Notes under the pieces: generated by a model
Told to the model about the DNA's origin: nothing
What the model saw: only the letters and a program-made list of their open reading frames with translations
The model's database searches: none
Origin: Streptomyces sp. NA02950
Lineage (GTDB): Bacteria > Actinomycetota > Actinomycetes > Streptomycetales > Streptomycetaceae
Length of the DNA: 64,000 nt
Direction of reading: 5' to 3'
Assembly: GCF_013364155.1 (NCBI RefSeq)
Contig: NZ_CP054916.1
Span: 8,462,001 to 8,526,000, forward strand
Made by a program: the position numbers and the translations under genes
Part shown: positions 47,053 through 59,689 of the stretch, in pieces
Position numbering within the stretch: the stretch's first letter is position 1
How the letters are laid out: each line of letters opens with the position of its first letter

Positions 47053-47636
47053 TGAACGAGCGGGACATGGGGCTTCAGGCCCGGCTGGTGGACGTGGGCG
47101 TCGACTTGGTGACCAGAGAGGGGGTGCAGGCTCTGTCCCTGCGCGAGATCGCGCGCCGGGCCGGGGTTTCGCACGGGGCGCCACGCCGCTACTTCCCGAC
47201 CCATCTGGATCTGCTCTCCGCCATCGCGCGCCGGGGCTTCATCGATCTGGCCAACCGTGCCGCCACGGCGATCGCGCACACCGGGACCGCGCCGCGTGCC
47301 CAGATCGAGGCGGTGGCCCGGGTCTACCTCGGCTTCGCGCGCACCGAGCGCGGCATGTACGAGCTGATGTTCCGCCACGATCTGCTGGAGAGCGACCGGC
47401 TCAGGCTGCGGGACACCAGTCTGCCGCTGTTCGGTGTGCTGGTGGACCTCGTGGCCCGCGCCCGGCCGTCCTCCGGTGCCGAACCGGCTCTGGTGGCAGG
47501 GGCGTTGTGGGCGAATCTGCACGGCATCGCCCAGCTGTGGGGGTGGGGCAGCCTCCAACTCGCCACCGGCAGCGAGGACATCGAACCGCTGCTGCGCGCC
47601 GCGGTGGACGCCCACCTCGGACCGGAGGCCCGATGA
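47052..47636 (+). CDS. TetR family transcriptional regulator
   Basis: A 194-residue protein. The helix-turn-helix region is LVTREGVQALSLREIARRAG with VSHGAPRRYFPTHLDLLSAI. The C-terminal part (residues 75-190) is the WHG/TetR_C-type ligand domain with YELMFRHDLLE. The ATG at 47052 overlaps the second operator; a GTG at 47046 is a less likely start. The gene overlaps the exporter gene by ATGA and so controls it within one transcript. Confidence 0.92.
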   Translation: MNERDMGLQARLVDVGVDLVTREGVQALSLREIARRAGVSHGAPRRYFPTHLDLLSAIARRGFIDLANRAATAIAHTGTAPRAQIEAVARVYLGFARTERGMYELMFRHDLLESDRLRLRDTSLPLFGVLVDLVARARPSSGAEPALVAGALWANLHGIAQLWGWGSLQLATGSEDIEPLLRAAVDAHLGPEAR

Positions 47637-49117
47637 GCACCGTGCGCCGGCGGCGCCTCACCCTCGTCAGCAGTATCACCGGGGCGGTGATCGTCGCCAT
47701 GGACGGTACCGTGCTGACGATCGCCCAGCCCGCCCTGGGCCGGGAGCTCGACGCCACCTACGCCCAGGTCCAGTGGACCAGCACCGGATACCTGATCGCG
47801 GTGGCCAGTCTGCTCGTGTTCGCGGGCCGTCTCGGCGACCGGTACGGCCATCGGCGGATCTTCGCCTCGGGGGTGCTGGGCTTCGCGGCCACGTCGGCCG
47901 GGATCGGCTTGGCGGACGGAGTCGGCTGGGTGATAGGGCTGCGCGTCGCCCAGGGCGTCTTCGGCGCGCTGCTGCAACCGGCCACCCTCGGGATGTTGCG
48001 GGCCGCCTATCCGCGCGACAAGCTCGGCATGCCCATCGCGCTGCGCACCGGAGCCATCGGCGTGGCCGCCGCGGCCGGGCCGCTCGTGGGTGGCGCGCTT
48101 GTCGCCCACCTGGGCTGGCGGGCGGTGTTCTTCCTCAACGTCGTGCCCGCCCTCGCCGTGGGCGTCCTCGCACTCACCGACCGGATCCCGGAGCCCCGGC
48201 AGCCCCGGGAGGACGCGGCCGACCACCGGCTCGACCTGCCCGGCGCCTGTCTTCTCGCGGTGGCTCTGATATGTCTGGTGCACACGCTGGTCGCGATACC
48301 GGAGACCGGCTGGACGGTGGCCAACGCCCTGGGGCTCGTCGCCGTCGCGGCGGCCGGCGGGGCCTTCGTCCAGCACGAGCGGCGTATGGCGAGCCCGCTG
48401 GTGCCGCCCAGCGTGCTGCGCTCGGTGCCCGTCACCTCGGCGCTGGGTGTCCTGGTGGCCGCGTCGGCCGCGATGTCCGGGGCGCTGTTCCTCGGGACGT
48501 ACTTCCTTCAGGACGTCCTCGCGCTGGATCCGCTCGACAGTGCCCTGAGGGCGCTGCCCGGGGCCGTGATGATGGTGCTGAGCGCGCCCGCCTCCGCCAT
48601 GCTGATGCGATGGCAGGGGGCCCGGCGGACGGTGGTGGCCGGGATGGCGCTCATGGTCCTCGCCGCCCTGCTGATGTCCGGCCTCGAACGGTCCTCGACC
48701 CCGGTCGCGATCGGCGGCTGCTTTCTGCTCCTGGGGGCCGGGTTCGGCACGGTGATGGTCACCGCGACCCATGTGATCGTGCACCAGGCGTCGGTGGACT
48801 CCGCCGGGGTGGCCGGGGGACTCCAGCAGACCGCGATGAACATCGGCCCGGTGCTGGGCATCGCCGTCACGACCACGCTGATGACACTCACCGCGCCGGG
48901 TACCGCAGCCGGTGGCCGGGGCGCGGGGGAGGGGCCACGGCTGCCCGCGGATGCCTTCCTCACCGCCATGCGGCCGACGTTCGCCGCCCTTGCCGCCTTG
49001 GCCGCCGTCGGCGCGATCCTGGCCGCCCGTCTGCCCGGCCGTACCCCGCTCACGCGCGGGCAGACGGCACTGTCCGAGGCGGCGGCCTCCGCCCCGGACT
49101 CGGCGTCACGGGGCTGA
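47633..49117 (+). CDS. MFS exporter, DHA2 (14-helix) family
   Basis: A 494-residue transporter starting at an ATG within the TetR stop. The signatures are VIVAMDGTVLTIAQPALGRE in helix 1, WTSTGYLIAVASLLVFAGRL, GRLGDRYGHRRIF as motif A, and GALLQPATLGMLRAAYPRD for motif C-like helices. About 14 transmembrane segments are visible. It probably exports a drug or metabolite that is also the inducer of the adjacent TetR protein. It is not part of the PKS cluster as drawn, but could serve it. Confidence 0.92.
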   Translation: MSTVRRRRLTLVSSITGAVIVAMDGTVLTIAQPALGRELDATYAQVQWTSTGYLIAVASLLVFAGRLGDRYGHRRIFASGVLGFAATSAGIGLADGVGWVIGLRVAQGVFGALLQPATLGMLRAAYPRDKLGMPIALRTGAIGVAAAAGPLVGGALVAHLGWRAVFFLNVVPALAVGVLALTDRIPEPRQPREDAADHRLDLPGACLLAVALICLVHTLVAIPETGWTVANALGLVAVAAAGGAFVQHERRMASPLVPPSVLRSVPVTSALGVLVAASAAMSGALFLGTYFLQDVLALDPLDSALRALPGAVMMVLSAPASAMLMRWQGARRTVVAGMALMVLAALLMSGLERSSTPVAIGGCFLLLGAGFGTVMVTATHVIVHQASVDSAGVAGGLQQTAMNIGPVLGIAVTTTLMTLTAPGTAAGGRGAGEGPRLPADAFLTAMRPTFAALAALAAVGAILAARLPGRTPLTRGQTALSEAAASAPDSASRG

Positions 49118-49259
49118 CGCCGCGCGCGGTACGGGCCACGGGGCACGGCAGTCAGCGGCGCCCCCGTACTCGGGCCGTTGTCGCCCCCCACTCGGGGAGA
49201 CACCGGCCCGGGCGGCACCGGCGAAGAGGCGCCGCGCGGACCGCGGCGCCGGGCGAGTG

Positions 49260-49797
49260 CTACGCCCCGGCGGTCAGCCGTGGATCGGCGCGTGGCCGCG
49301 CGGGGGCACCGTCCGGGGCCGGGTCAGCGGCCCCGGCCCCGTTCCCGGCCCCGTCCTCCGCGGCCGCCCCCAGCTGTGCCGCCACCGCGTCCGTACGGCG
49401 CCGCAGCGCGAGCACCCGCTCGGCCGCCCCGACCTCCAGCGGCGCCGGCTCCGCCGGGAGGACCGGTACCCCCCATGGACTCGGCCGTGACGACCAGACT
49501 GTGCACCACCTCGGGCTGCTGGGCCAGCGGCGCGGTGGTGAACAGCTGGGCCCGCAGCGACTTCTCCCGGCCGAGCAGCCCCCGGTAGACGATCTCGCGG
49601 GCCACCTCCCGGGTGTCCAGCCGCTGTTCACCGGACTGCTCCAGGGCGGCGAGGGCCACTGTGCCCAGGCCCTCGACCACCTTGGTCACCGCCCGTGTGC
49701 GGCCGGGGAGCGGAGGCAGCAGATCACGGACGCGGTCGATCTCGGCGTCGAATCCGTCCGTGGCCGCTGATGTCACCGCGCCCGCGGCGGATGTCAC
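49260..49797 (-). pseudogene. Hypothetical helical protein gene with a frameshift
   Basis: Leftward from a GTG at 49797 the frame gives FDAEIDRVRDLLPPLPGRTR, VTKVVEGLGTVALAALEQSG, TREVAREIVYRGLLGREKSL and VVHSLVVTAESMG. Near 49475 the sense continues in another frame: VPVLPAEPAPLEVGAAERVL, ALRRRTDAVAAQLGAAAEDG, to a stop at 49260. Run together they form a mostly helical protein of about 180 residues. The best-placed upstream ribosome site (GGAAGGAAG) serves a GTG in yet another frame, so the 5' end may also be damaged. Function unknown. A sequencing slip in the G-run near 49475 is possible. Confidence 0.5.
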
Positions 49798-49881
49798 CGC
49801 GTCACCGATACCGCGCAGCCTGCCCCTTGTCCCCCACGTGGTGCCGCTTCCTTCCGTCCGGCTGTAGTCGGACGCAGTGTC

Positions 49882-52800
49882 TCAGTCCAGGGCTACGAGC
49901 AGATCGCCGCCCTCCACCTGCTGGATCGTGTTGATGGCGATCCGGGACACCGTTCCGCCCTTCGGGGCGGCGATGGTGGCCTCCATCTTCATCGCCTCGA
50001 TCGTCGCCACCGTGGCACCGGCCTCCACCTGGTCGCCCTCGGACACCGTCAGGGTCACCACGCCCGCGAACGGTGCCGCAACATGGCCGGGGTTGGACCG
50101 GTCGGCCTTCTCGGTCACCGGTACATCGGTCGCCGCCGAGGTGTCCCGCACCTGGATCGGGCGCAGCTGGCCGTTGAGCGTGGACATCACCGTGCGCATC
50201 CCGCGCTCGTCGGCGTCGCCCACCGCCTCCAGCTCGATGAGCAGCCGGACACCGGGGTCGAGGTCCACCGTGTACTCCTGCCGCGGGCGCAGCCCGTAGA
50301 AGAAGTCCTTGCTGTCCAGCACGCTGGTGTCGCCGTACGCCTCGCGGTGCGTCTCGAACTCCTTCGTCGGCCCGGGGAACAGCAGCTGGTTGAGCGTGGC
50401 CCGCGGCTCCTTCTCCAGCCGCTCACGGTCCTCAGCGGACAGCTCCCCGTCGGTCGGCTTCGAGGCGCCGCGGCCTTCCAGCGCCCGGCTGCGGAACGGC
50501 TCCGGCCAGCCACCGGGCGGATTGCCCAGTTCACCGCGGAGGAATCCGATGACCGAGTCCGGGATGTCGAAGCGGTTCGGCTCGGCCTCGAAGTCCTCCG
50601 GCGACACCCCGGCCCCCACCAGGTGCAGCGCCAGGTCGCCGACCACCTTCGAGGACGGGGTGACCTTCACCAGATGGCCGAGGATCCGGTCCGCTGCGCT
50701 GTACATCGCCTCGATCTCCTCGAAGCGGTCCCCGAGGCCGAGCGCGATGGCCTGGGTGCGCAGATTGGACAGCTGCCCGCCGGGGATCTCGTGGTGGTAC
50801 ACCCGCCCGGTCGGCGAGGCGAGCCCCGCCTCGAACGGTGCGTAGATCTTGCGAACGGCCTCCCAGTACGGCTCCAGCGCGCCGACCGCCTCCAGGCTGA
50901 GCCCGGTGGGCCGCTCGGAGTGGTCGGTGGCGGCCACGATGGCCGACAGGGACGGCTGCGAGGTGGTGCCCGCCATCGACGCCACCGCCCCGTCCACCGC
51001 GTCCGCACCGGCCTGGATCGCCGCCAGATAGGTGGCCAGCTGGCCGCCCGCGGTGTCATGGGTGTGGATGTGCACCGGCAGGTCGAACTCCCGGCGCAGC
51101 GCGGACACCAGCTTCACCGCGGCCGGGGCGCGCAGCAGCCCCGCCATGTCCTTGATGGCCAGCACATGGGCGCCCGCGTCCACGATCTGCTCGGCCAGCC
51201 GGAGGTAGTAGTCCAGCGTGTAGAGCTGCTCCGAGGGGTCGGACAGATCCGAGGTGTAGCAGAGCGCGACCTCGGCCACCGCGGTGCCCGTCTCCCGCAC
51301 CGCGTCGATGGCCGGTCGCATCTGCCCCACGTCGTTGAGCGCGTCGAAGATGCGGAAGATGTCGATCCCGGTGGCGGCGGCCTCCTGGACGAAGGCGTTG
51401 GTCACCTCGGTGGGGTAGGGCGTGTAGCCCACGGTGTTCCGGCCGCGCAGCAGCATCTGGAGGCAGATGTTCGGCACCGCCTCGCGCAGCGCGGCCAGCC
51501 GCTCCCAGGGGTCCTCGGCGAGGAAGCGCAGTGCCACGTCATAGGTGGCGCCGCCCCAGCACTCCAGGGACAGCAGCTCGGGCGTGGTCCGCGCCACCAC
51601 CGGGGCCACGGCCAGCAGGTCCTTGGTGCGTACCCGGGTGGCCAGCAGCGACTGGTGAGCGTCGCGGAAGGTGGTGTCGGTGACCCCGATCGTCGGCGAC
51701 TCGCGCAGCCACCGCGCGAAGCCGTCCGGGCCGAGCTCGGTGAGCCGCTGCCTGGACCCGGCGGGCGGCTCGATGGCGGGCAGCCGCGGCAGCTTCTCGG
51801 TGGCGTCGATGAGATGGGGCCGCTCGCCGTGCGGCTTGTTCACCGTGACATCGGCGAGGTAGGTGAGCAGCTTGGTGCCGCGGTCGGCGGAGTGCCGCGC
51901 GGTCAGCAGATGCGGCCGCTGCTCGATGAACGAGGTGGTTACCCGCCCGGCCTGGAAGTCCGGGTCCTCCAGCACCGCCTGGAGGAACGGGATGTTGGTG
52001 GACACACCGCGGATCCGGAACTCGGCCACGGCGCGCCGGGCGCGGCCGATCGCGGTGGCGAGGTCCCGGCCCCGGCAGGAGAGCTTGACCAGCATCGAGT
52101 CGAAGTGGGCGCTGATCTCGGTACCGGCGTGGGCGGTGCCGCCGTCGAGGCGGATACCCGAACCGCCCGGTGAACGGTAGGCGCTGATCATGCCGGTGTC
52201 CGGGCGGAAGCCGTTGGCCGGGTCCTCGGTGGTGATCCGGCACTGGAGCGCGGCACCGCGGGTGTACACCGACTCCTGGGCCAGCCCGAGGTCGGCCAGG
52301 GTCTGCCCGGACGCGATCCGCAGCTGCGACTGCACCAGATCGACGTCGGTGATCTCCTCGGTCACCGTGTGCTCGACCTGGATGCGCGGGTTCATCTCGA
52401 TGAACACATGCTGTCCGTCGCGGTCGAGCAGGAATTCCACGGTGCCCGCGTTGCGGTAGCCGATCTGCCGGGCGAACTTCACCGCGTCGGCGCAGATCCG
52501 CTCGCGCAGCCCGGGGTCGAGATTGGGCGCCGGCGCGAGCTCGATCACCTTCTGGTGGCGGCGCTGCACCGAACAGTCGCGCTCGAAGAGATGGATGACA
52601 TTGCCCTCGCCGTCGGCGAGGATCTGCACCTCGATGTGGCGCGGTTCGACGACGGCCTTCTCCAGGAACACCGTCGCGTCACCGAAGGCGGCATCGGCCT
52701 CACGGGACGCCGCCTCGATGGACTCGCGCAGCGTCGAGGCGTCCTCGACCCGGCGCATCCCGCGCCCGCCGCCACCCGCCACCGCCTTGACGAACACCGG

Positions 52801-53259
52801 GAAGCCGAGCTCCTCCGCGGCCCGTACCAGCTCGTCCACATCGGTGGAGGGCTCGGATGAACCGAGCACCGGGACCCCGGCCGCGCGGGCCGCGGCCACC
52901 GCGCGCGCCTTGTTCCCGGTCAGCTCGAGGATCTCCGCGCTGGGGCCGACGAAGGTGATCCCCGCCTCCTCGCACGCTCGCGCGAGATCGGGGTTCTCGG
53001 ACAGAAAGCCGTATCCGGGATAGACCGCGTCCGCCCCGGCCTCACGGGCGGCGGCGACGATCTCCTCGACGGACAGATAGGCGCGCACCGGATGTCCCGG
53101 CTCACCGATCTCGTACGCCTCGTCCGCCTTCAGCCGGTGCAACGAATTGCGATCCTCGTGGGGGAAGACCGCGACCGTCCTCGCCCCCAGCTCATAGCCG
53201 GCGCGGAAGGCGCGAATGGCGATTTCTCCACGGTTGGCGACCAGCACCTTGCGGAACAT
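49882..53259 (-). CDS. pyc: Pyruvate carboxylase
   Basis: A 1,125-residue single-chain enzyme. Residues 1-450 are the biotin carboxylase (FRKVLVANRGEIAIRAFRAG; VAGGGGRGMRRV for ATP; FIEMNPRIQVEHTVTEEITD). Residues 520-800 are the carboxyltransferase TIM barrel (DTTFRDAHQSLLATRVRTKD; VHIHTHDTAGGQLATYLAA for metal-binding histidines). Then comes the PYC/OADA conserved domain, and the biotinyl domain ends the protein with the lysine in IEAMKMEA. It makes oxaloacetate from pyruvate, bicarbonate and ATP (anaplerosis). Length and all motifs are normal. Confidence 0.97.
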   Translation of the reverse strand: MFRKVLVANRGEIAIRAFRAGYELGARTVAVFPHEDRNSLHRLKADEAYEIGEPGHPVRAYLSVEEIVAAAREAGADAVYPGYGFLSENPDLARACEEAGITFVGPSAEILELTGNKARAVAAARAAGVPVLGSSEPSTDVDELVRAAEELGFPVFVKAVAGGGGRGMRRVEDASTLRESIEAASREADAAFGDATVFLEKAVVEPRHIEVQILADGEGNVIHLFERDCSVQRRHQKVIELAPAPNLDPGLRERICADAVKFARQIGYRNAGTVEFLLDRDGQHVFIEMNPRIQVEHTVTEEITDVDLVQSQLRIASGQTLADLGLAQESVYTRGAALQCRITTEDPANGFRPDTGMISAYRSPGGSGIRLDGGTAHAGTEISAHFDSMLVKLSCRGRDLATAIGRARRAVAEFRIRGVSTNIPFLQAVLEDPDFQAGRVTTSFIEQRPHLLTARHSADRGTKLLTYLADVTVNKPHGERPHLIDATEKLPRLPAIEPPAGSRQRLTELGPDGFARWLRESPTIGVTDTTFRDAHQSLLATRVRTKDLLAVAPVVARTTPELLSLECWGGATYDVALRFLAEDPWERLAALREAVPNICLQMLLRGRNTVGYTPYPTEVTNAFVQEAAATGIDIFRIFDALNDVGQMRPAIDAVRETGTAVAEVALCYTSDLSDPSEQLYTLDYYLRLAEQIVDAGAHVLAIKDMAGLLRAPAAVKLVSALRREFDLPVHIHTHDTAGGQLATYLAAIQAGADAVDGAVASMAGTTSQPSLSAIVAATDHSERPTGLSLEAVGALEPYWEAVRKIYAPFEAGLASPTGRVYHHEIPGGQLSNLRTQAIALGLGDRFEEIEAMYSAADRILGHLVKVTPSSKVVGDLALHLVGAGVSPEDFEAEPNRFDIPDSVIGFLRGELGNPPGGWPEPFRSRALEGRGASKPTDGELSAEDRERLEKEPRATLNQLLFPGPTKEFETHREAYGDTSVLDSKDFFYGLRPRQEYTVDLDPGVRLLIELEAVGDADERGMRTVMSTLNGQLRPIQVRDTSAATDVPVTEKADRSNPGHVAAPFAGVVTLTVSEGDQVEAGATVATIEAMKMEATIAAPKGGTVSRIAINTIQQVEGGDLLVALD

Positions 53260-53540
53260 GCCCGATCCCTTCTACCTGCCCGGTACGACCACAAGCCTGC
53301 CCCGTACGGGCATGAGCTCGCGGGCGACACTACTGCCGAGTTGCGCACAGGCCGCCCCCATGTGATCCACTTCTCGTGACGTATGCCGTCCTCCTACCCA
53401 GCCGACCGGATTCATCCCGCCGCTATGTGAGACGCCTGCGTGGTGGCCGTCACGTGCCCCGGGGCGAGATGGTGGCCGTCATGCGCCCCGGGGGCGCATA
53501 CGGTGGTACGCCGTCGCCCCGCACGAGAGGACCGCGCCGT

Positions 53541-54299
53541 ATGCCCGCCCCCGCCTCAGGCCCGCAGTCCGTCGACCGCGCGCTGGACATCCTGGACGCG
53601 GTGGCGGAGGCCGCCCGCCCGGTCAGCGCGAAGGCGCTCGCACGGCGGCTCGGCTGCTCCCTGTCCACCGTGTACCACCTCCTGGGTCCGCTGACCGTCC
53701 GTGGCCATCTGATGCGCACCGGTGACGGCTATGTCACCGGCCCCCGGGCCGTCGCGCTGCACCGCTCCTTCCGGCGGCATCTGCGGGTGCACCCCGGCAC
53801 GGCCGAGCTGATGCGGCGGGTACGGGAGACCGCGGGGCTCCCGGCGTATCTCACCGCCTACCGGGACGGGCGGATCACGATGATCGACTCCACCAACCCG
53901 GCCACCGACCTCGACGACCCCTTCACCCCCGGCCCCGAGGTACGGGCGCATGCCACCGCACACGGCAAGATGCTGCTGGCCCAGCTGCCCCGGGCGGCCC
54001 GCCACCGCTATCTGGACACCCATGGCATGGCCCGGCTGACCGAGCGGACCATCACCAGCGCCGACCGGTTCGACGCCGAGCTGGCCCGGGTGCGGGGGGA
54101 CGGCGTGGCCGTCTCGATCGGCGAGGCCGACCCGGCGTACGCCTGTCTCGCGGTGCCCCTCGCACCGCCGGACGCCGGTCCGGGGCGGGTGGCGCACGCC
54201 CTGTCGGTGTCCCTGCCCGCCGAGGACTTCCCGCGGCGGCACGGCGAGGTACGGGCGGTGCTGACCCGGGAGGCGGCCCGGCTGGGGCCCGGTGGCTGA
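53541..54299 (+). CDS. IclR family transcriptional regulator
   Basis: A 252-residue regulator starting at the ATG at 53541. The winged helix is SVDRALDILDAVAEAARPVS, AKALARRLGCSLSTVYHLLG; the effector domain has AHATAHGKMLLAQLPRAARH and SIGEADPAYACLAVPL. It diverges from pyc across 281 bases. The galactonate dehydratase gene is 1.7 kb away and IclR proteins often control such catabolic genes, but the two are not adjacent, so the target is open. Confidence 0.88.
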   Translation: MPAPASGPQSVDRALDILDAVAEAARPVSAKALARRLGCSLSTVYHLLGPLTVRGHLMRTGDGYVTGPRAVALHRSFRRHLRVHPGTAELMRRVRETAGLPAYLTAYRDGRITMIDSTNPATDLDDPFTPGPEVRAHATAHGKMLLAQLPRAARHRYLDTHGMARLTERTITSADRFDAELARVRGDGVAVSIGEADPAYACLAVPLAPPDAGPGRVAHALSVSLPAEDFPRRHGEVRAVLTREAARLGPGG

Positions 54300-54324
54300 G
54301 CGGCCTCGCTGAAGTCCGGTGCGG

Positions 54325-54380
54325 TTCGGTTGCGCCCCGAAGGGGCGCGGGGAACCGCGCGACCGGCCACGGCCCAGCCG
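54325..54380 (+). repeat. Streptomyces-type interspersed repeat with GCGCCCC hairpin
   Basis: GCGCCCC-GAA-GGGGCGC (54332-54348) is followed by a GGGAACCGCGCGACC-type segment. I recognise this as a common Streptomyces intergenic repeat. It sits 25-80 bases after the IclR stop and may serve as its terminator. The following stretch to 54595 shows no gene. Confidence 0.65.
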
Positions 54381-54595
54381 CGGACGAACGACCGTACCTC
54401 GCGGCACTTCCCGCGGAGCGCTCAGCGGACGGGGCGCCGCCCCACGCGTGGCGGGCCGGATTTCCGACCGTGGCGGAATCGGCGGGCCCGTGAGGTGCGG
54501 ACGGCACTCACCGGCGGCACAGTGGCAGGACACGCCGCGCCCGCGCGGCTGCCGCATCCCGTGTCCGGTCCGCCCACGTCGCGAAAGCAGCCTCC

Positions 54596-54928
54596 ATGAT
54601 CTTCATCGCCGTCAAGTTCACCGTCCGCCCCGAGCGCAGTGCCGACTGGCTCGACCTCGTCGACGGCTTCACCCGGGCCACCCGCGAGGAGCCGGGCAAC
54701 CTCTTCTTCGAGTGGTCCCGCAGTGTGGCCGACCCGCATCAGTTCGTCCTGCTCGAGGCGTTCGCCGACGCCGACGCGGGGGCGGCGCACGTCGAAAGCG
54801 CGCACTTCACGGCCGCCATGGAGACGATGGCCGACGCCATCGCCACCACCCCGGAGATCATCAACGTGGAGGTGCCGGGCCAGGGCTGGAACACCATGGC
54901 GGAGCTGACCCCGCGCCACCCGGCCTGA
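54596..54928 (+). CDS. ABM domain (YgiN-like antibiotic biosynthesis monooxygenase) protein
   Basis: A 110-residue protein: MIFIAVKFTVRPERSADWLD, REEPGNLFFEWSRSVADPHQ, FVLLEAFADADAGAAHVESA and HFTAAMETMADAI. These match the dimeric alpha+beta-barrel ABM fold, including the E-x-G-x-x-x-F/Y-x-W and H-x-x-S-x-H-F segments. Relatives are cofactor-free quinol or polyketide monooxygenases, or stress proteins. It is followed after 123 bases by an FMN reductase gene in the same direction. Substrate unknown. Confidence 0.9.
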   Translation: MIFIAVKFTVRPERSADWLDLVDGFTRATREEPGNLFFEWSRSVADPHQFVLLEAFADADAGAAHVESAHFTAAMETMADAIATTPEIINVEVPGQGWNTMAELTPRHPA

Positions 54929-55051
54929 GCCGTCCGCCGCGCCCGGCCGTCCGATGGCGGGGCGGCCGGGGGCGCACCACACTGGTCCGCAGGGGTGCCC
55001 GGCCCCGGTCGGGTGCCGCACGGAAGGCCCGGACGCCGGGAGGACACCGCC

Positions 55052-55711
55052 ATGCCCACGGAATCCCACGCCGGCCCGCTGCGTGTCCTGGTCCTCGGCG
55101 CCGCGCTGCGGGCGGGGTCGACCAATCTCCGGCTCGCCTCCCTGGTGGCCCGACTGATCGACGACACCGGTGCCACCGCCGATCTCGCCCCGCTGCACGA
55201 GTTCGACATGCCGCTGTACAACGGGGACGTGGAGGAGGCCCACGGGCTGCCACCGGGTGCGCTCGCCCTGCGCGACCGGCTGAAGAACAGCGACGCCTTC
55301 GTGATCGCGTCCCCCGAGTACAACGCGTCGGTGCCCGGGGTGCTGAAGAACGCCATCGACTGGGTGTCCCGGGTGCGGCCGCAGCCGTTCAAGACCAAGC
55401 ACGCGCTGCTGGTGTCCGCCTCCCCGTCGATGGCGGGCGGCAACCGCGGGCTGTGGGTGCTGCGGGTGCCGCTGGAACACCTGGGCACCCGTGTCTACCC
55501 GGACATGTTCAGCCTCGCCAAGTCACACGAGGGGTTCACCGAGAACGGGGACCTCGTCGATCCGGGGTTGCAGACGCGGCTCTCCGAGACCGTCCGTGGC
55601 TTCCTCGGCCTGGTCGAGGCGGACATCCGCTACGGCTGCCTCCAGCGCCGGTGGTACGAGTTCCTGGGCGACCGCACCGGGGCGCCCGTCACCCAGCGGG
55701 CCGAGGACTAG
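55052..55711 (+). CDS. NADPH-dependent FMN reductase family protein
   Basis: A 219-residue flavodoxin-fold protein starting at an ATG behind GGGAGGA. The FMN phosphate site is VLVLGAALRAGSTNLRLASL. The family motif SPEYNASVPGVLKNAIDWVS is near residue 90, followed by KHALLVSASPSMAGGNRGL. It transfers electrons from NAD(P)H to FMN or quinones. The C-terminal extension of about 30 residues is acidic/basic mixed. It could feed the ABM-type protein upstream; that is inference. Confidence 0.9.
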   Translation: MPTESHAGPLRVLVLGAALRAGSTNLRLASLVARLIDDTGATADLAPLHEFDMPLYNGDVEEAHGLPPGALALRDRLKNSDAFVIASPEYNASVPGVLKNAIDWVSRVRPQPFKTKHALLVSASPSMAGGNRGLWVLRVPLEHLGTRVYPDMFSLAKSHEGFTENGDLVDPGLQTRLSETVRGFLGLVEADIRYGCLQRRWYEFLGDRTGAPVTQRAED

Positions 55712-55721
55712 GCCGGACTAG

Positions 55722-55936
55722 CCCTTGTCCGGTGGATCTTATCGGGCCCGCGACGTCTGGCACCGCGCCCCCGGCTACCGCTGGGAGGTGCCCCCGGCCG
55801 CGTGGTCGGAAGTCGCCCGGGTACGCCCAGGACGAGGGCGGTCCTCCGCCCTGCGATGCTCCCCCGGCTACCGCTGGGAGGCGCCCCCCCCGCACCAGAC
55901 GCCGCGGGCCGACCCTCGCAGATCCACCGGACAGGG
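55722..55936. repeat. MITE-like element with terminal and internal repeats
   Basis: This 215-base spacer begins with CCCTTGTCCGGTGGATCT and ends with AGATCCACCGGACAGGG, which are inverted copies apart from one extra T. Inside are two direct copies of a roughly 28-base segment (CCCCCGGCTACCGCTGGGAG followed by GTGCCCCC or GCGCCCCC) at about 55768-55796 and 55861-55889. It fills the gap between the convergent FMN reductase and galactonate dehydratase genes. Its features fit a small non-coding mobile or palindromic element known in Streptomyces intergenic space. No ORF is in it. Confidence 0.65.
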
Positions 55937-55961
55937 CCCAACGGCCTCCCGGTCACCGTTC

Positions 55962-58930
<2,969 letters not shown>

Positions 58931-59025
58931 CCACCCCCACCTGGTCCGAACGACCCCTGATCGGCGGGTATGTTGTCCGAACACGTGGTGTCGGAACACG
59001 ATCAGGTGCACGGGGTGTCGGAGGA

Positions 59026-59664
59026 ATGATGGGTACGGTGCGGGCCGCGCGGAACACCAAAAGCGCCGGGGCCACAGGGACACCGCCGGCGTCCGGCCCC
59101 TCCCGCACCTGGCCCACCTCGCTCCTATGGGCACTGATCGTTCCGGTGTTGAGCACCCTGGCGGGCTGCTTCGCCCAGTACCCGTACGGCATGTGGCTCG
59201 GCATTCCCCTGGTGTTCTTCGCCGCCGGTGCCGCGGCGGTCGTCGCCGGGGGGCTGTGGCACCGCGCGGGCGCGGCCACATCGGCGTGCGTCGCGGCCTT
59301 CGTCCTCGCGTTCTTCGCCGGGCCCGCGCTCTACGAGCTCTACGCGAAGGAGGCCGGGGACGCCGTCGACGCCGTGGTGACCCGGACGGGACACCGCAAG
59401 AGCATCAGGAACAAGGATCTGGAAGCCTGCACCGTGGTCGACACCTCAGGCGCCGTCCACCACATCTCCCAGCAGCAGAACTGCTTCGGCCAGTTCAAGG
59501 CCGGACAGCGGGTGGTCCTGTACAAGGACCCGGCCGGGCTTCTCGACCCCTTCGCCGACACTCCCGGCAACCGTGCCCCGGACACCACCGGACTGGCCGT
59601 CTCCGCCGGGCTGTTCGCGCTCACCGGAGTGAGCGTGTTCCTCGCGGGGCAGCGACGGCGCTGA
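59026..59664 (+). CDS. Membrane protein of unknown function
   Basis: About 212 residues, starting at the ATG at 59026 or, more likely from the ribosome site GAGGA, the ATG at 59029. Three transmembrane helices come first (SLLWALIVPVLSTLAGCF, MWLGIPLVFFAAGAAAVVAG, and VAAFVLAFFAGPALYELY). A soluble domain follows (about 110-180) with VDTSGAVHHISQQQNCFGQF and QRVVLYKDPAGLLDP, then a last helix near the C-terminus. The layout suggests an extracytoplasmic SH3-like or beta domain. I do not recognise a named family. Two repeats TCCGAACACG/TCGGAACACG lie upstream (58976-59000). Confidence 0.75.
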   Translation: MMGTVRAARNTKSAGATGTPPASGPSRTWPTSLLWALIVPVLSTLAGCFAQYPYGMWLGIPLVFFAAGAAAVVAGGLWHRAGAATSACVAAFVLAFFAGPALYELYAKEAGDAVDAVVTRTGHRKSIRNKDLEACTVVDTSGAVHHISQQQNCFGQFKAGQRVVLYKDPAGLLDPFADTPGNRAPDTTGLAVSAGLFALTGVSVFLAGQRRR

Positions 59665-59689
59665 CGCCGCGGCCGCCCCGGCGGCTGCT

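Noticed and set aside
50083..52173. Nearly 700-codon frame opposite pyc
   Set aside because: Antisense shadow of pyruvate carboxylase.
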